A stretch of 64,000 bases of DNA from positions 2,319,363 to 2,383,362 of the forward strand of contig NW_020194685.1 of assembly GCF_002865645.1 (NCBI RefSeq), read 5' to 3'. The notes below the pieces were generated by a model. The model worked only from the letters and a program-made list of their open reading frames with translations. It had not been told where the DNA came from and searched no databases. The position numbers and the translations under genes are program-made. Origin of the DNA: Hyaloscypha bicolor E (Eukaryota; Ascomycota; Leotiomycetes; Helotiales; Hyaloscyphaceae). Below are positions 11,295 through 24,184 of the stretch, one piece after another (within the stretch, counting starts at the first letter, position 1; each line of letters starts with the position of its first letter).

Positions 11295-14200
11295 TTAGTC
11301 CTCTATCTCTTCTCCTCCCACAAGAGTCTCTTCATCATCCAAAAGTGCTGGTGTACCAGGGTCGCCCCTATTTAATCTAACATAAGCTGCCCAATCCGTG
11401 GCCCTAGGATTTTCACCATCAGGCTCGAGACCTTCTTTCCAGCCAAGTTCGTCCCAGGCACCTAAGCCACATAGATGTCTCATTGTAGGTCGGCCGTGAG
11501 GACAGTTCCATGGTTTATCAAGTTCCCCCAGGTGCCTGACGGCTTTGCCCATTTGCTTGTGCGTCAAAGTCTTGCCAATCATGATGCTACTCCTACAAGC
11601 TCTCATCGCAAACATCTTTCTGACTTTTGACGGCCGAGGGACACTCCCAGGAGGATGATCGGCCAACAGAGCTATCAACTCCGCGAGGTCGTTCAATGAG
11701 AATGTTGTTTCTCGGCTCGTCGGGAGACTGATGACTTGGCATCGTTGCCCAACCGGTGCTTCGCTAGACTCATCAACCTTGATAATGAAGCCGTTCGTCT
11801 CGAGTGCCGGGAGATTCTCCATGACGATCTCTTCTTCAAGGGCCGTAAGATCAAGAGTTTTAGGCTGGACCAATGGTTGAGACTGGACAATCGTCGTAGC
11901 ATAGAGACGCTCAAAGTTGTATTTCTCATCCGATGCATGCTGATCGATGATGAATAAATCATCTGCAGCCACCGGTCCATCGTCAGACTCCGAAGCACGA
12001 GATGCGAGGATGAAACCAAGATTGAATTGACCGATGATTCTCATCCTGGCAAAATCAGTTTTGGAGATTGTCAACGACAGTTTCTCTTCTGCTTGCTCCG
12101 AATCTAAGGCTTCGTCCTCGGGTTTCTCACCAGGCGATGTTTGATATGCCGTGAGTCTGTCTTCAAGAGCCCTAAATTGCTCACCGATTTTCAAAGCACT
12201 TGTCGATATGGACTTAACCAGATCCAAAGTCGCATCTTTCTTCTTTGATCCACCTTTGAGCATGATCTTGGCCTTCTGTGCGTTCTCTTGTGATGGAGTA
12301 GCGCCGGCCGTCTCTGCGTCATGAATCATCTCTTGGACCTTGGCGTCCTCTTGAGCTTTCTTCTGATCTTCATCCAGATACTCGCCATCCCCCTCGATTC
12401 TGGGAAGGATAGTAGAAGAATCCATTTCCTCTTCCTCCTCCTTTATGACGGGTGCCGTCGATTGCATGGCGATGTCTTCCGCCTCCTCCAGCTCCTCCAG
12501 CTCCCCCTCGGCTGTGTTTTCAGGTGAGCATTCCAACAGGGGCGGAGGGGGAGGCGCTTCTATTACTTCCTCTTCGATTTCATCCTCTTCGGGATCAGAC
12601 TGTAGAGCTGTTCCTGGTGCAGCAAATCGCTGGCTGAGAGTTTTCCCGAATGAGGGCAGTGTTGAACCCGGAGCTTGTGATGGACGCTTATTGCGGGATG
12701 TGCTTAGAAGACTCTCAATCCTCGCCCGTTTGGGACACGGAGTACCAATAGAAGTAGTTACCGTGTGATCTCCGATGGTAATTGTTGCAATTTCAGCAGG
12801 TGCTCGATACGATCTTGCGGTACTAGAAAACCTGTCGGCAATAGAGGGGGTCCCTTTCGCAGGAGATTGAAGAGCGGGTATTGGAGTCTCACGCTCAACG
12901 GAACTGGGGCTGTCATCGGAGACATTCTGAGGTCTATCCTGCTCAGGAGCTTGCGCACTGAAGTCAGGAACGGGAACAGGGGGGTTGTGTGAAGGCGTGA
13001 ATGCGGTTGACTGGCTGGTGGCGACAGAGCTATCCGGATCTTCGGAAGGATCCCTCACAAGCTGTTCACTCTCCCTTCCAAGTTTTGCAATAAGTTTTTG
13101 CTTCTCTTTCGACAAGCTTTCGGGAGCTTCATTGTTCTTCTCGCATTTGGAGCCTGGATTCGTTTGATCCGCACGGTCTTCTGTTTTCTTACCGAGCCAG
13201 TTGGAAATGAGACTGACAGATTCATGGTCTTTGCTTATGGACTCCCTGGAAACGGATCCGCTCCTGGCTTCAATAGAGACGGCACTGCGACTGAACTTAG
13301 GGTTATAAGGTTTTCGTTGGCCCTCGTCATCAGTGCTTTGCTCCATTCTCGAAGACCGGGATATATCTTCGGAATCCTCTCCTTCGGTAGATTCAGCTGG
13401 AGTCTCTGGATGTGGAGTTTTTGATTGCCCCGCATTGGCATAGCTGATTAATGGAGTCTTTGGCTGTGCTGTATCCTCACGGGTAATTGTAAGCTGCTTG
13501 TATGATGGTTGCTTCTGTGCAGGCAGCTGGGAAATCGGTACTCTGTAGTCTTGAGACTCAAAGAGCTCCGTCAGAGCTACTTTTAGGTTCTCCAGCATGC
13601 GATTCTGGTCGTGTAGCAGAATAGTCCGCTTGTCTGGACTGACATTAACATCATATAGATGAGTGTCTAACTCAATGTTGGCGAAGATAAATGGTGATTG
13701 GGAGCCATTGTAGGCCTTGTAGACCTCGTTGAACGCTTTTGACACCTGTGGAAGACCACAAGGCCTGGAGTTGACGAAGAACATCTGCCTGTCTGGAGTC
13801 TGACGACCTTCACCAGAAGCCGGGCGTGATATGTGTCCCAAAATTCGGATGTCCTTCTTCCCTCCAACTTCTTGAGTGCTCCATCTTTGGCTGGGACCAC
13901 TGGTGGGTTCCAATTCCAGATTCAAATCCAGAGTTATCAAGGCCGTGAGCGTCTTGGCTCCAAAGACATTGACAATATTCTCCCTGGTAGATTGATTTCC
14001 CTTGGTAGAGAAGAGGGTGGTCTTTTTCCCCTTGCTGGCCTGCTGGCTGACGGAGAACTTGATGCCCGTTTGGATGCAGGCATATTGACCCAAAACTCCG
14101 ACAACCCGGTTCCACTCCCTCTTGATATTTCGCTGCAGTTCTTGTCTTCGCACTGGGAGGTTATTGAAGAGATTTTCGACTATGACAGTGGTTCCCTTCT

Positions 14201-14724
14201 GTGCCGCCACCACGCTCGTTTCTTTCAGCTTCCCCGACACCTCGAATTCGAGCTTAGTGCCCTTCGGCGCATCTTGTGCCTGACATGTTATGACCGAGAA
14301 ATGCGAGAGTGCGCAGAGCGAGGATAGAGCTTCACCACGGAAACCGAAGGTTTGGAGAGTTGTGAGGTCGGAGTAGGTCGAGAGCTTGGAAGTATGGTGC
14401 TTGAGAGCGAGCGTCTCATAGTTTTGCGGGGAGATGCCGTCGCCATTATCTTGTACTTCTATAGACTCAAGTCCCTGGTTCTTGAATCGTACGTCTGCAC
14501 ATACTGCGTCAGAATGAGCCGATTTTGCGGTTGCTGGGCCATACCAATGCTCGTCGCTCCTGCATCTAGACTGTTCTCTACCAGCTCCTTCACAACGGAA
14601 CACAAATCGACAATGACCTGGCCAGATTGGATTTGATGAACCTACAGATTTATTAGTTATGTGTCAACTCATTAGAAGCGTCTTGACTTACCGACCGGCC
14701 CTCTATGGGCTTTATGGTGGCCAT
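11295..14724 (-). CDS. PMS1: DNA mismatch repair endonuclease PMS1 (MutL homologue, Pms2-type)
   Basis: Three exons, 14724-14692, 14641-14545 and 14494-11295, give 1,109 aa. Introns are 50 nt each with GTAAGT and GTATGG donors. The N-terminal GHKL ATPase is complete: the [11 protein letters not shown] motif spans exon 2, then DNGDGI and [12 protein letters not shown] long disordered acidic linker follows. The C-terminal domain carries the metal-dependent endonuclease motif DQHA(X)2E(X)4E at about residue 893, then ACRSSIMIG and CPHGRPT at about residue 1042. These mark the latent nuclease subunit of MutL-alpha (the partner of Mlh1), which nicks the nascent strand during mismatch repair. The first start in good context is at 14724; an ATG five bases upstream is out of frame. 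At about 1,109 aa it is longer than yeast Pms1, because of the linker. Confidence 0.96.
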
Positions 14725-15477
14725 GGCATGGTTGCACGTTCGGAGGACGCGGTTGACGCGGCAGGATTTGGAGTGTTTCTTGACGCGATTGGCGCCTTCC
14801 TGGTTGCAACATTTCCACATCAGCAGGAAGCACCCATTTCTGGCCGGAGAAGAACTACTTCTTCGAGCCTTGCTTGACCCCTCTGCCTATTAGTGAACTC
14901 TTCGACAATATTCCCTTTCCCCCCTTCCATAGAGCTTGGCGCATACCCGCCTGGAGAGGGTCTCAGCGGTCCCGATTGAGACAAGAATCACGGAGAGCTC
15001 ATTTTTGCGATTTGTTCAGACTCTTCATGAAAGCTTCTCATGGCCTGCAATCAAATGCTTTTGAAGCTCTTGAGCTATCGAATCCCACGCCGGAGCCTTG
15101 AACGCGATTCGACCAGGGCCATGTCGGAGCTTCAAACTAAACATCAGACAGAATCCTCATTTCGTAACTATTGCTCTATTTCTTCTGGGGAACAAGAAGT
15201 CCGTAATGCAGTTCGCCCTCTTTTCTCTCTCTGATTAACGCCATGCGAGAGTAACTTCATCGAACCCTTCATATCTCCCTCCCTTCATCAATTAGGTTCT
15301 TCGTATCTGCCTTCTCAATCCTACAATTACTATTCAAACACATCTTCTTCTTACTTGCTTGCTTCCCCTCCATCCTCCTCTTCTTAAAAAATCATGTAAA
15401 GCCAGCGCAAACATCCAACTTTCTCATCCTCACGCTGCTGATCCATCTTTCTTTCCCAATACTTTCCCTGTTCATCA
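14725..15477. other. Intergenic spacer upstream of PMS1
   Basis: This 753-bp spacer lies between two minus-strand genes, so it holds the PMS1 promoter and the 3' end of the 187-aa gene. The right half (about 15,270-15,470) is strongly pyrimidine-rich on the plus strand. Small open frames exist but none has gene-like composition. Confidence 0.5.
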
Positions 15478-16041
15478 TCAGCACCCTTCGCTCCCTTCCT
15501 CTTCAATCTCAAAGCTAGCAAAGAGAATAAATCTTACCTGCCCCTTCAGTTCCATGCCCTTGAATCTATTCTGCATCTCCCTATCCAACCAGCTCGCAAC
15601 CCCGTCCTCAAAGCCCAGCAACCGCAGCTCCCGCCTCAAGCTTCCCACATGAAGCAACAACCTCAGATACGCGCCATCGAACCAGATTTTACAGGTCGCT
15701 GCGTCGATGGGAGTCATCAAAGCCAACGATCTAATCGATCTGAAACTCGGCAGCGTACTCAATCCTCCTGCTGGCTTCTCTCTCTCCTTTCCCTTTCCCT
15801 TTCCGGCGGAGCTGTCGAATGAGTGGCCTTGACGTTGGTTTTGATTGTTGGGTGGGTACGTAGCCAGCAGAGCGCGAATATAAGACTTGACTTCTCCCTT
15901 CGTGGAGGTGATGGACGGGAATGGACAAGTCATCTTGGAAGAAGAAGGGGGTGTTGCTGGAGGCGTGGGGGCCGAGAGAAATGTTTGTCTTTCTGGATGG
16001 TAACGTGAGGCCATCGCGGCGTGGGAGCGGGAGTCGCGCAT
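15478..16041 (-). CDS. Hypothetical protein, 187 aa
   Basis: Single-exon open frame; I do not recognise the family. An in-frame Met at 16014 (MASRYHPERQTF) is an alternative start that would give 178 aa. The N-terminal third is Ser/Thr/Pro-rich (SAPTPPATPPSSS). A short conserved-looking segment follows (TKGEVKSYIRALLATYPP), then a Lys/Gly-rich linker. The C-terminal about 90 residues look folded and helical (CKIWFDGAYLRLLLHVGSL, LGFEDGVASWLDREMQNR) and end in an acidic tail. No signal peptide or membrane span is visible. The folded C-terminal half argues that it is real despite the lack of an identified domain. Confidence 0.55.
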   Translation of the reverse strand: MRDSRSHAAMASRYHPERQTFLSAPTPPATPPSSSKMTCPFPSITSTKGEVKSYIRALLATYPPNNQNQRQGHSFDSSAGKGKGKEREKPAGGLSTLPSFRSIRSLALMTPIDAATCKIWFDGAYLRLLLHVGSLRRELRLLGFEDGVASWLDREMQNRFKGMELKGQVRFILFASFEIEEEGSEGC

Positions 16042-16729
16042 CTCTCCCGCGAGATGGAGATAAAGAGGTGGTGGTAGAAAGAACGGTGTTGTGGACGTGA
16101 CGACGGACGTGTTTGTGAGGTAGCCACCGCTTGGTTCGAGTTTTCATAGCCTTTGGTTGATCAAACGATTACATCGCTCCAACTCCGCTTCGTGAATCGC
16201 CTCCTTGCTTTCGAAATCCTGACCTTCAACCCCGCAGCAGTTGCGATTCACCCAACGCGTTCCTCTGTCAGATAAAGATAAAGAAACCAGACATAAATAT
16301 TTTCTGAAATGCACAACTATGTCTTGCATTACACCTCATCTCACATCTTCACACGTCCAAAAATAATACCGCAGGGGGCTCTCCCCTTCTCGGCTCGCGG
16401 AGCAGTGCTATAGGGCTGCTATCGTTTCAGGGCCCAGCACCCATTGGACGATCCAACGACCCAGAGATGCGGCTTATGTGGAAGTTTTGAGTGATCGACG
16501 TATACCGAGGGGTGGGATAGGAGCTTATTTCTTGTTCAAGGGGCGAGAGCCGGATGCATGAACTGTGTGGGGAAATGGAAATAGTACGAAGAACGCGAAA
16601 TGGAATCCAAAAAGCAGAATCACAGAGAAATGTGTTCATTTATGAGCTCAGCAAGTAGCTCAGCCCAACTCCGAATCCATTTCCTCCCCATTTTCCTCCA
16701 TGCATAACATCAGAATAACCGCGCATCAT
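16042..16729. other. Intergenic spacer between the SDR gene and the 187-aa gene
   Basis: Contains the 3' end of the SDR gene and the promoter of the 187-aa gene, both on the minus strand. I see no conserved element. Open frames here have no recognisable domain. Confidence 0.4.
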
Positions 16730-17867
16730 TCAGATGCCTCTTCCACCATCAACCTCCAAACAGGTACCGGTAATGAACTTTGCCTCATCACTGGCCAGAA
16801 ACAGACAGTAGTTCGCTACATCAACGGGATCTGTCAAGCGTCCGAGTGGGACGTTGAACAGGAATTTCTTGAAGTTCTCTTCGGTGGGGGGGACGCCGGC
16901 GAAGGCTTCGAATCTGCTATTCGTTAATTGCTGGAGAGGAGGTGTGGAAAGAGGGCCTACAAGCCAGTTCCGCTCAAGAGAGGACAGACGGAGTTGATAC
17001 GGATTTGCTTCTCGCCATATTCGGATGCCAGGCCTTTTGTTGCCTGTCTTCCGTCAGTTTCTCGTTCTGAGAGCTTTGATCTGGAGGGAAAGGGGGGGAA
17101 CATACATTTGTAACAGCAGCCTTGCTAGCATTGTACCAGACGAGTCCTGGCCTCGGTCTGGTTGCGCCAATGGAAGCGATGTTGATGATTGAGCCACCTT
17201 CTCCTTGATTGATGAGATTTGGGATGAAGTGGCGGGCAGAATGGAAGATGGATTTTACGTTCACGGCGAAGACTTTGTCGAATTCGTCTTCGGTGACTTC
17301 TACCGTTGGCTGGGAATCTGTCAGCAATGCTCTTTGAATTTTGCTTTCTCGTTGTCCGAAAGATGAACGAATCGAAATGAAAAAGTTCAAGTAAGGGATT
17401 CACCTTGTTCTTGTAGCTTGTGCCAGCATTGTTGACTAAGATGTCCACTCGTCCCCACTTCGCCAGCGTGTTCTCCATCAATTGCTCCCAATCCTCTTCC
17501 CTGGCTACGTTTGTCTGGATGAAGTGCATAGAATGCGGATGGGTTGTATTTGCAACTCGCTCTCCTCCAACCGGACTAATTACAGTGTCAGAATCAATAC
17601 CTTGAAGTTAAAAGTTCTCCAAAGGATTTTGCGCCGGTTTAGGCCAGAGATCAAAAGGACGAAGCCACTCAGGTGGTCACGGAACGTCTAATTGCAAAAT
17701 GGAGGCGAAAAGGGGACTTTGACTTACTCCATATCTGCAACAATGACTTTTGCTCCTTCTTCCGCGAACCGCTTGCAAATTGCTTCTCCGAAGCCAGAGC
17801 CACCGCCTGTGACGATCGCTACCTTGCCTTGAAGGCGGGTGCCGAGGACTTTTTGTTCAGCGGCCAT
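16730..17867 (-). CDS. Short-chain dehydrogenase/reductase (3-oxoacyl-ACP-reductase-like)
   Basis: Five exons, 17867-17728, 17575-17404, 17309-17106, 17043-16961 and 16913-16730, give 260 aa, the normal classical SDR length. Frames join cleanly at all four introns (152, 94, 62 and 47 nt). Motifs: cofactor-binding TGGGSGFG at about 20-27, NNAG in the central sheet, a catalytic Ser in INIASIGA, and catalytic YNASK. The C-terminal [13 protein letters not shown] is the usual substrate-side signature. The reaction is NAD(P)(H)-dependent reduction or oxidation of a carbonyl/alcohol; the substrate cannot be read from sequence. Intron 1 is unusually long for this window and contains an early AG that would give a stop if used. 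There are no clustered pathway genes next to it. Confidence 0.88.
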
Positions 17868-20641
17868 TTTTCTGATGCTGTATGAGTTGGAGATTAGGAG
17901 GTGGATTGGTCCTTTAAGGTGGAAACTTCTGAGAAAGAGGAAGGAACGACGGGGTTAAGTGGAAAAAGGGAGAGGATCAGGTGATATCCTCTCGGTGTCT
18001 GACGACGAAATGGGGTGAATCTGATTATGGGGCTTTCCATCTACCGAGTATTGCGAAGAAGAAAAAGCTTTGGAAGATGAGTTCAAGAAGGATATATGCT
18101 CGGAAATAAATAACGGGATCAGCCAAGAGAGAGGGGTTGCCGATGAGGGGTAACACGTGACCTATGCGGGGTTCAGAGTAAGTGCTTGTGTTGGCAATCC
18201 TTATACCCGAGTCTTTGAGGTTCTTCAAGATCATCCCTTGCTATGAATTGTAGAGAGATACTTGCGCTTCATGGTCGCTAAGGCTGGGCAGTTTAGCTCC
18301 TTCAACTCACCCTCAGGGTGAAATCTCAAGTGTGGACTCTGAAGAAATGGAAAGATCTCATCTTATCGGGATTTCCCCAGATCTCCACCTGATTTTTCTC
18401 AGGCCAATCAGAAAAAAACGATGTTTTGGCCAATTGGGTCCTGTTCAAATAAAACAAAGTTCGAGACTAGAAAGTAAGAAGTCCACGTGCTCGAAATCGT
18501 GGAAACGGTATCTTTTGGCTGCTAAGTAACTTGGCTGGGCGTCGTTTCTCGTGAGCCTTCTTTGCCAAGGGTTTGGTGCAGATGCGCCGTCCAGGACAGC
18601 ACGCCACAAGCGCAATCGACGCACGTCTTACGCGGCTTCGTGTTTTGTTCTTCGTCGCATGTCACCGCAGAAGTCGTGGAATGGGTTGTTGAAGGTGTCA
18701 AATCTGCTTGATCTTAAGATAAGGCGAAAAGCTGGCACTATGCCGTGGATGAGAGAAGGGTATTCATGGTCGTAAACCCAGAAACTGTTCATCCTTCCAT
18801 GGGTATTTCGCGGCCACATGAGTTCTCGATGACTTCTTATCTAAAAGCCACCCGCTCGTGTCATTGAAAGTTTATCCTTCGTAAATCGAGGCGAAGAAAG
18901 CAGTTGGGTGAAACCGCACGAATCAATCGAGCGCCATGGGCAGTGCAACGTCATGATAGGAGACCTCATGCAGGCCAAACGCCACTTCTCGGCGATGAAT
19001 GGCGAATTGGCGATGAGATGGCCAAGGGCCATCCATCTCTCGAAAAGCCATTTCTCCCCAGCGCCAAGTCTCTCGTGAAGATTTCACGACGGATAAATGT
19101 CCAGGTGGTGGCCTAGGTGGTGGCCTGACTCGGGAAACACGAAGGAGTGGAACAAAGATGGGGGCAATGGATGCACTGCTGCAGCTGTATGGAGCATCTC
19201 GTAAGTACAAAGTTGGTATTCTTGGAAGTGTTCCATCTTCACAAGTCTTACCAGAGAGCTAGATTTGGCGCCAGTGCGGGGAACAAACACTGCTCTGGCA
19301 GTATCTTCCGCTTTTTGTGCCACAGAAGTCTTTTTCCAGGTTAGGTCGTTAGATGAAGCAATTTTATACCAAGCCTCTCGCGCCAAGCACGCCGAATGAA
19401 AATGCTGGCATCCCTGAACCTTCCCCAGCCTCCCAGGTTGACAAGCTTTTTGGGGGAACAGATGGAGATCGGCTACAGAGAGTGGTGAAAATACTTAAAA
19501 GCAGTTTGATACCAGCAGGCGGTCGCCCGGCCCCTCTTTCTCCATTGTTTCCACAGTGGATGCTGAACAGACGAAAGTGAAGCATTTGGACGTGAGCCTT
19601 GAGACGATAAGGGTCTTAGTGGGTCCGGCGACTGCTTCAAGAGGATCAAAACATGACGTTGATTCGTTGAATCAAAACGTTTCCCATGCATCTCGGTGGT
19701 CGGCAGCCTCTGTGCTGCATTGCTTGGCCACTCGGTGCCAGCCTTGTTCTCGCCAACATCACATACATCACACTACGGAAAGCTCCCTGCACTTGCAGCA
19801 CCAGCTTTCGAAGCTCCAGAATTCCCTGATCATAACTTCATGTTCCCACATGTCACTCTGTACAGTACTCTCTCCAGCAAATGACAGCAAATGACAGCAA
19901 ATGACAGCCGACGGGCGAATTGAAAGCAACACTCCAGCTCTTACTTAAGTCGAGTCAGGAACAACCCAGCAATCTACCAGACCGCTTCCTGATTCCGCCT
20001 GCAAATCGGTCTTGGAGCTCGCCAGAGCTTTGTGTTCAGTGGCCGAGTGACATGCTGCTTCTCCCCTGCATGCTGGTATAATTATCACCCGCACTATTAC
20101 AGATGCTCCGAGCCTCTTGCTATGACAGCGGAGATCTCGACGCCGGGGGAAACTTTCCTCTTTTCTTTCCTTTTCTTTTCCTCTCTCTCACTCTCCAGCT
20201 CGAACCCACTGTCGCTACTTGTGTGTTGCACTCATTTGCTGAGATATCCGTAATTGATATATGTGTGTTTGCCGCTCAATTCTGCCCCGACTCCCTGAGC
20301 CTGCATGTGCGTGTGCGCTTGCACCTGCGCCTGCTTGAAACATTTGCACTGACAGTCGCCTGGCAAGAATCCGTACTGCTGCGTAATCTGGTGACAGGCT
20401 CGCCGCCGCCGTTCGAATTGTCGGTCGTTACAGCCTGCGAAGAGAGAGGGTGTTTGTGTTCCATTGGTATTCTATTATATGGTTGCTCCCTTCGGCCCGC
20501 TAGAACATTTGGGTGGCTGAAAACTCCAAGCTGCGTCGCGAGTCTCTCTCTCACCCGCGAACTTTTGTCCTCTCCAACAACGCCTTCCTGACAGCGATTG
20601 CATCGTCGCCACGGAGCAGGACAGTCGTGCAAGTCTTTTAG
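17868..20641. other. Long intergenic region upstream of BST1 and of the SDR gene
   Basis: A 2.8-kb divergent spacer. I looked for genes on both strands: all open frames are short, without domains or splice-joined partners. Visible structure: three tandem copies of a 10-bp unit at 19,876-19,905, and a long pyrimidine tract (about 20,150-20,215) followed by a GC-richer stretch that probably forms the BST1 promoter and leader. A non-coding RNA or a fast-evolving small gene cannot be excluded. Confidence 0.4.
19876..19908. repeat. 10-bp tandem repeat, three perfect copies
   Basis: The unit AGCAAATGAC occurs three times in a row, with the first three bases of a fourth copy. It lies about 740 bp upstream of the BST1 start codon. 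Confidence 0.9.
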
Positions 20642-23600
20642 ATGCGGATGCGATCGTCTGGATCCGCCGCAGAGGAAGAAGGCGTTGATTCAGATTCGAA
20701 TGCCGACGTGATCACATCCTCCAACGAAGCAGGGGGCAGCTCCAAATCCGACGAGTCGACATCGAAGACAGAGTCCAGGAATCTTCAGACGACCGCACGA
20801 CCTTCGACGACGCAACCCACCTCGCACGAGCTCGACCGCCGGAAAAGCACCGACAAGAAGGCCTCGACCGCCAGAATCCGACGTCCAAGCAATACCAACT
20901 GGAAATTGACAGAATCGCGAAATGGCCACTTAGAAAAGAATCGACCTGCAGATCTGGATATCATCAGTGTGCCCTCGAAAGAGGCCATTGCCGCCGATAA
21001 GATGCCCGATTCCCGCCCAAATGCTCGCCGATCGAGACTGCGGAGTCCGTGGTCCTGTTCCCCCCTCACGCTCGTTACTACCTTGTTAGGCATGCTCTCT
21101 CTGACATCCATATTACACTCGTTTGTTAGTCGACAGTTGGATACAAAGGGATGTCGCATGTCATATATGAGACCTTCATTTGCGAAGCTCACTGACTTTG
21201 ATACGGAGCACACACGTTTTGCAAGCAAATATTCCGTTTATCTCTACCGGGAGGGGATGGTGGACGAAGACACGAAGGTATGGAATTGCAACTGTTAGAG
21301 GTATTAATACTGACCAAACCTCTAGGTCAAAGGTGTTCCTGTTCTCTTCATCCCTGGAAATGCTGGCAGTTACAAGCAGGTTCGACCTATCGCCGCGGAG
21401 GGGGCGACTTATTTCCACGATGTTTTGCGGCATGACCAGGCTGCAATTGCCGCAGGAGCTCGAAATCTAGATTTCTTCACCGTTGACTTCAACGAGGATA
21501 TCACTGCTTTTCATGGACAAACATTGCTAGACCAGGCAGAATATTTGAACGAAGCGATTGCGTACATATTGTCATTGTATCATGACCCGCGAAGGTCTGA
21601 ACGAGACCCTGATCTTCCGGATCCTACTTCAGTAATAATATTGGGGCATTCAATGGGAGGAATAGTTGCCAGGACGATGCTGGTAATGCCCAATTACCAG
21701 TCGAACTCGATCAACACGATTATTACCATGTCGGCTCCTCATGCACGACCACCGGTTTCTTTTGACGCCGAGATTGTCAGAACATACAAGCAAATCAACG
21801 ACTATTGGAGGCAGGCATATTCGCAGAAGTGGGCGAACAACAATCCATTATGGCATGTCACATTGATATCAATAGCAGGAGGGGGTCTCGATACTGTGGT
21901 TCCCTCTGACTACGCGAGTCTGGAATCACTGGTCCCTGATACACATGGCTTCACAGTCTTCACTTCGTCTGTGCCAAACGTCTGGACCGGTATGGACCAC
22001 CAGGCCATTCTCTGGTGTGACCAATTTCGGAAAGTTGTTGTCCGATCCCTATACGACGTAATCGATGTCAACAGGCCCGCTCAGACAAAACCAAGGGCAG
22101 ACCGGATGAGAGTCTTCAAGAAGTGGTACTTGACCGGGATGGAAAATACTGCAGAAAAGACTCTCTCCGAGAAGGAGCCAACAACCCTCCTCACGCTCGA
22201 AGAAAATTCGAACTCGATCATTGCCCAGGGAGAAAGACTAACGCTGAGGAAGTTTGGGCAGAATCACAAGCCTCGTGCCCATCTTCTACCTATTCCACCA
22301 CAAGGAACACCCGGCGGGAAAAGGTTTACTCTTTTGACGGATCAAAAACTCGACAAGTCAGGCGACTCGGGGAAGTTGGAGGTCCTGTTCTGCAGTGTTT
22401 TCCCTCTTCACCCAGGACAATCAGCAACACTGTTTTCAATGAGCATGGACTTATCCGGAGATAGTCTAGGGTCTACCAGATTGGCATGCAAGAACGCTGC
22501 TTCGGATGTGATTGTGCTACCAGCCTCAACAAGAACCACCAAGAAACCGTTCTACCTGGATGAAGAAGAAGAACTTGTGCCATTTTCTTACCTTCAATAT
22601 GATTTGGAAGATATACTGGACCATCAGTTTGTTGCCATTGTCGATAAAGCGGTTGATCCTACCCCTGGCTGGGTTATTGCAGAATTCAATGATAACGTGC
22701 GGTCACACCGAGTTCGATCCCTGAGTCTCCGACGTCTCCTGGCTTTCGGAATGGGGATCAAGCTGCCCCCGACCCGGCCAATGGTTACGGAAGTGAAGAT
22801 TCCGTCTTTGCACTCGAGCTTGCTAGCGTACAACCTCGAGATGGGTGGCCAAACCTGTGGGGATGATGCACAACTATTCACACCTTTACTCCGACAATAT
22901 ATCTCTGAGCCATACGAGTCGAAGTACTTTGTGAACGTCAAGCAAGCGAGCATCAACCTTCATGGCGTCTCACCCTTCATGCCTCCCGCACTCAAGTACA
23001 AGAGTATTCAGGACGGGTTGAGCCTCCAATTCTGGACCGACCCTACCTGCAACTCCAGTGTCAAGATATCCCTGAAAGTGGATGTTCCTGGGAGTCTAGG
23101 GAAATTGTATATGCGGTACAGGACAGTCTTCGCTGCCTTCCCACTGCTTGTTGTTGCTTTGGTCCTTAGAAAGCAGTTTCGTGTATATGACGAGACAGGA
23201 ATCTTCATGTCCTTCTCTGAAAGCTTGGACATGTGCTTACGACAATCTTTGCCTCTTGTCCTTGGTGCTCTGACTTGCCTGTCCGTGTCATTAGCTCAAG
23301 CAAGCGCAGTACCCCCTTACTCTTCATCTACTGGGTTTTGGGGTTGGGGTGGCAACGTAACAGAAACGCAGATCGACTTCACGAAGAACGATCTCCTGGT
23401 TGGCTCACAAGATCCTTTCTTTTGGTTCATGGTGCCGCTTATTGGACTGGTTTGCGTTGGGGCTTGTGTGCTGGTAAATTATGCAGCACTTGCAATCACA
23501 CACCTGTTCAGTATTCTGTACTCGTTCTTGAGCGTTAAACCTGCCTGGCTTCGAAATGAGGACAAGCGAAGAGCAATGTCTCCTGCATTTGCACCATCAA

Positions 23601-24184
23601 CACCTCGGCGACGTATCTTGACTACCGCAATGCTCTTGTTCCTTGTTTCGACTGTCATACCTTACCAATTCGCCTACCTGGTTGCATGTCTTGTCCAAAT
23701 AGCCACTTGTGCACGCGCTCTTCGATTCGCCAGAGAGGCCCGTTCGAACACCAACTACAACTTTTACAACTACGTCCACTCGATTCTCATTCTCATGCTA
23801 TGGATTCTCCCGATTAATCTTCCCATTCTCGTCGTCTGGGTACACAATCTGGCCGTTCACTGGCTCACCCCATTTTCTTCTCACCACAATGTCCTCTCCA
23901 TCATGCCTTTTATCCTCCTCGTTGAGACCTTGACCAGTGGCAAAATGGTACCCAGAGTGACATCTCGCCTTCGCCACTTCACCAGTGTCTTCTTCTTCTG
24001 TATCGCCATCTATGCTGCCGTCTATGGAGTCACGTACGCCTACATGCTCCATTACCTCGTCAACTTCGTGGCAGCTTGGCTAGTGGCAATCCACTCTTCC
24101 ACTTCCACTTGGACACTGTCTGGCCTTAGCACGATGTTTGAAGGGGAGAGCACCGACATACGGAAACGAGGGAAGACACCTTGA
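20642..24184 (+). CDS. BST1: GPI inositol-deacylase (Bst1/PGAP1 family)
   Basis: Two exons, 20642-21277 and 21326-24184, give 1,164 aa. The 48-nt intron has GTATGG and TAG ends. A long Ser/Thr-rich, charged N-terminus precedes a membrane anchor (LTLVTTLLGMLSLTSIL). The lipase domain follows: VPVLFIPGNAGSYKQVRPI, then nucleophile motif GHSMGG at about 319-324 and SAPHARPP. The C-terminal about 450 residues contain several hydrophobic segments typical of the ER-resident family. The enzyme removes the inositol acyl chain from GPI anchors after attachment to protein, which is needed for ER exit of GPI-anchored proteins. Length and motif order match fungal Bst1. No truncation or frame damage was seen. 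The N-terminal extension may be over-long if a later Met is used. Confidence 0.95.

Noticed and set aside
15731..16147. 138-aa minus-strand frame overlapping the 187-aa gene
   Set aside because: Frame-shadow rich in Arg, Ser and Pro; the alternative frame has a folded-looking C-terminus and better composition.
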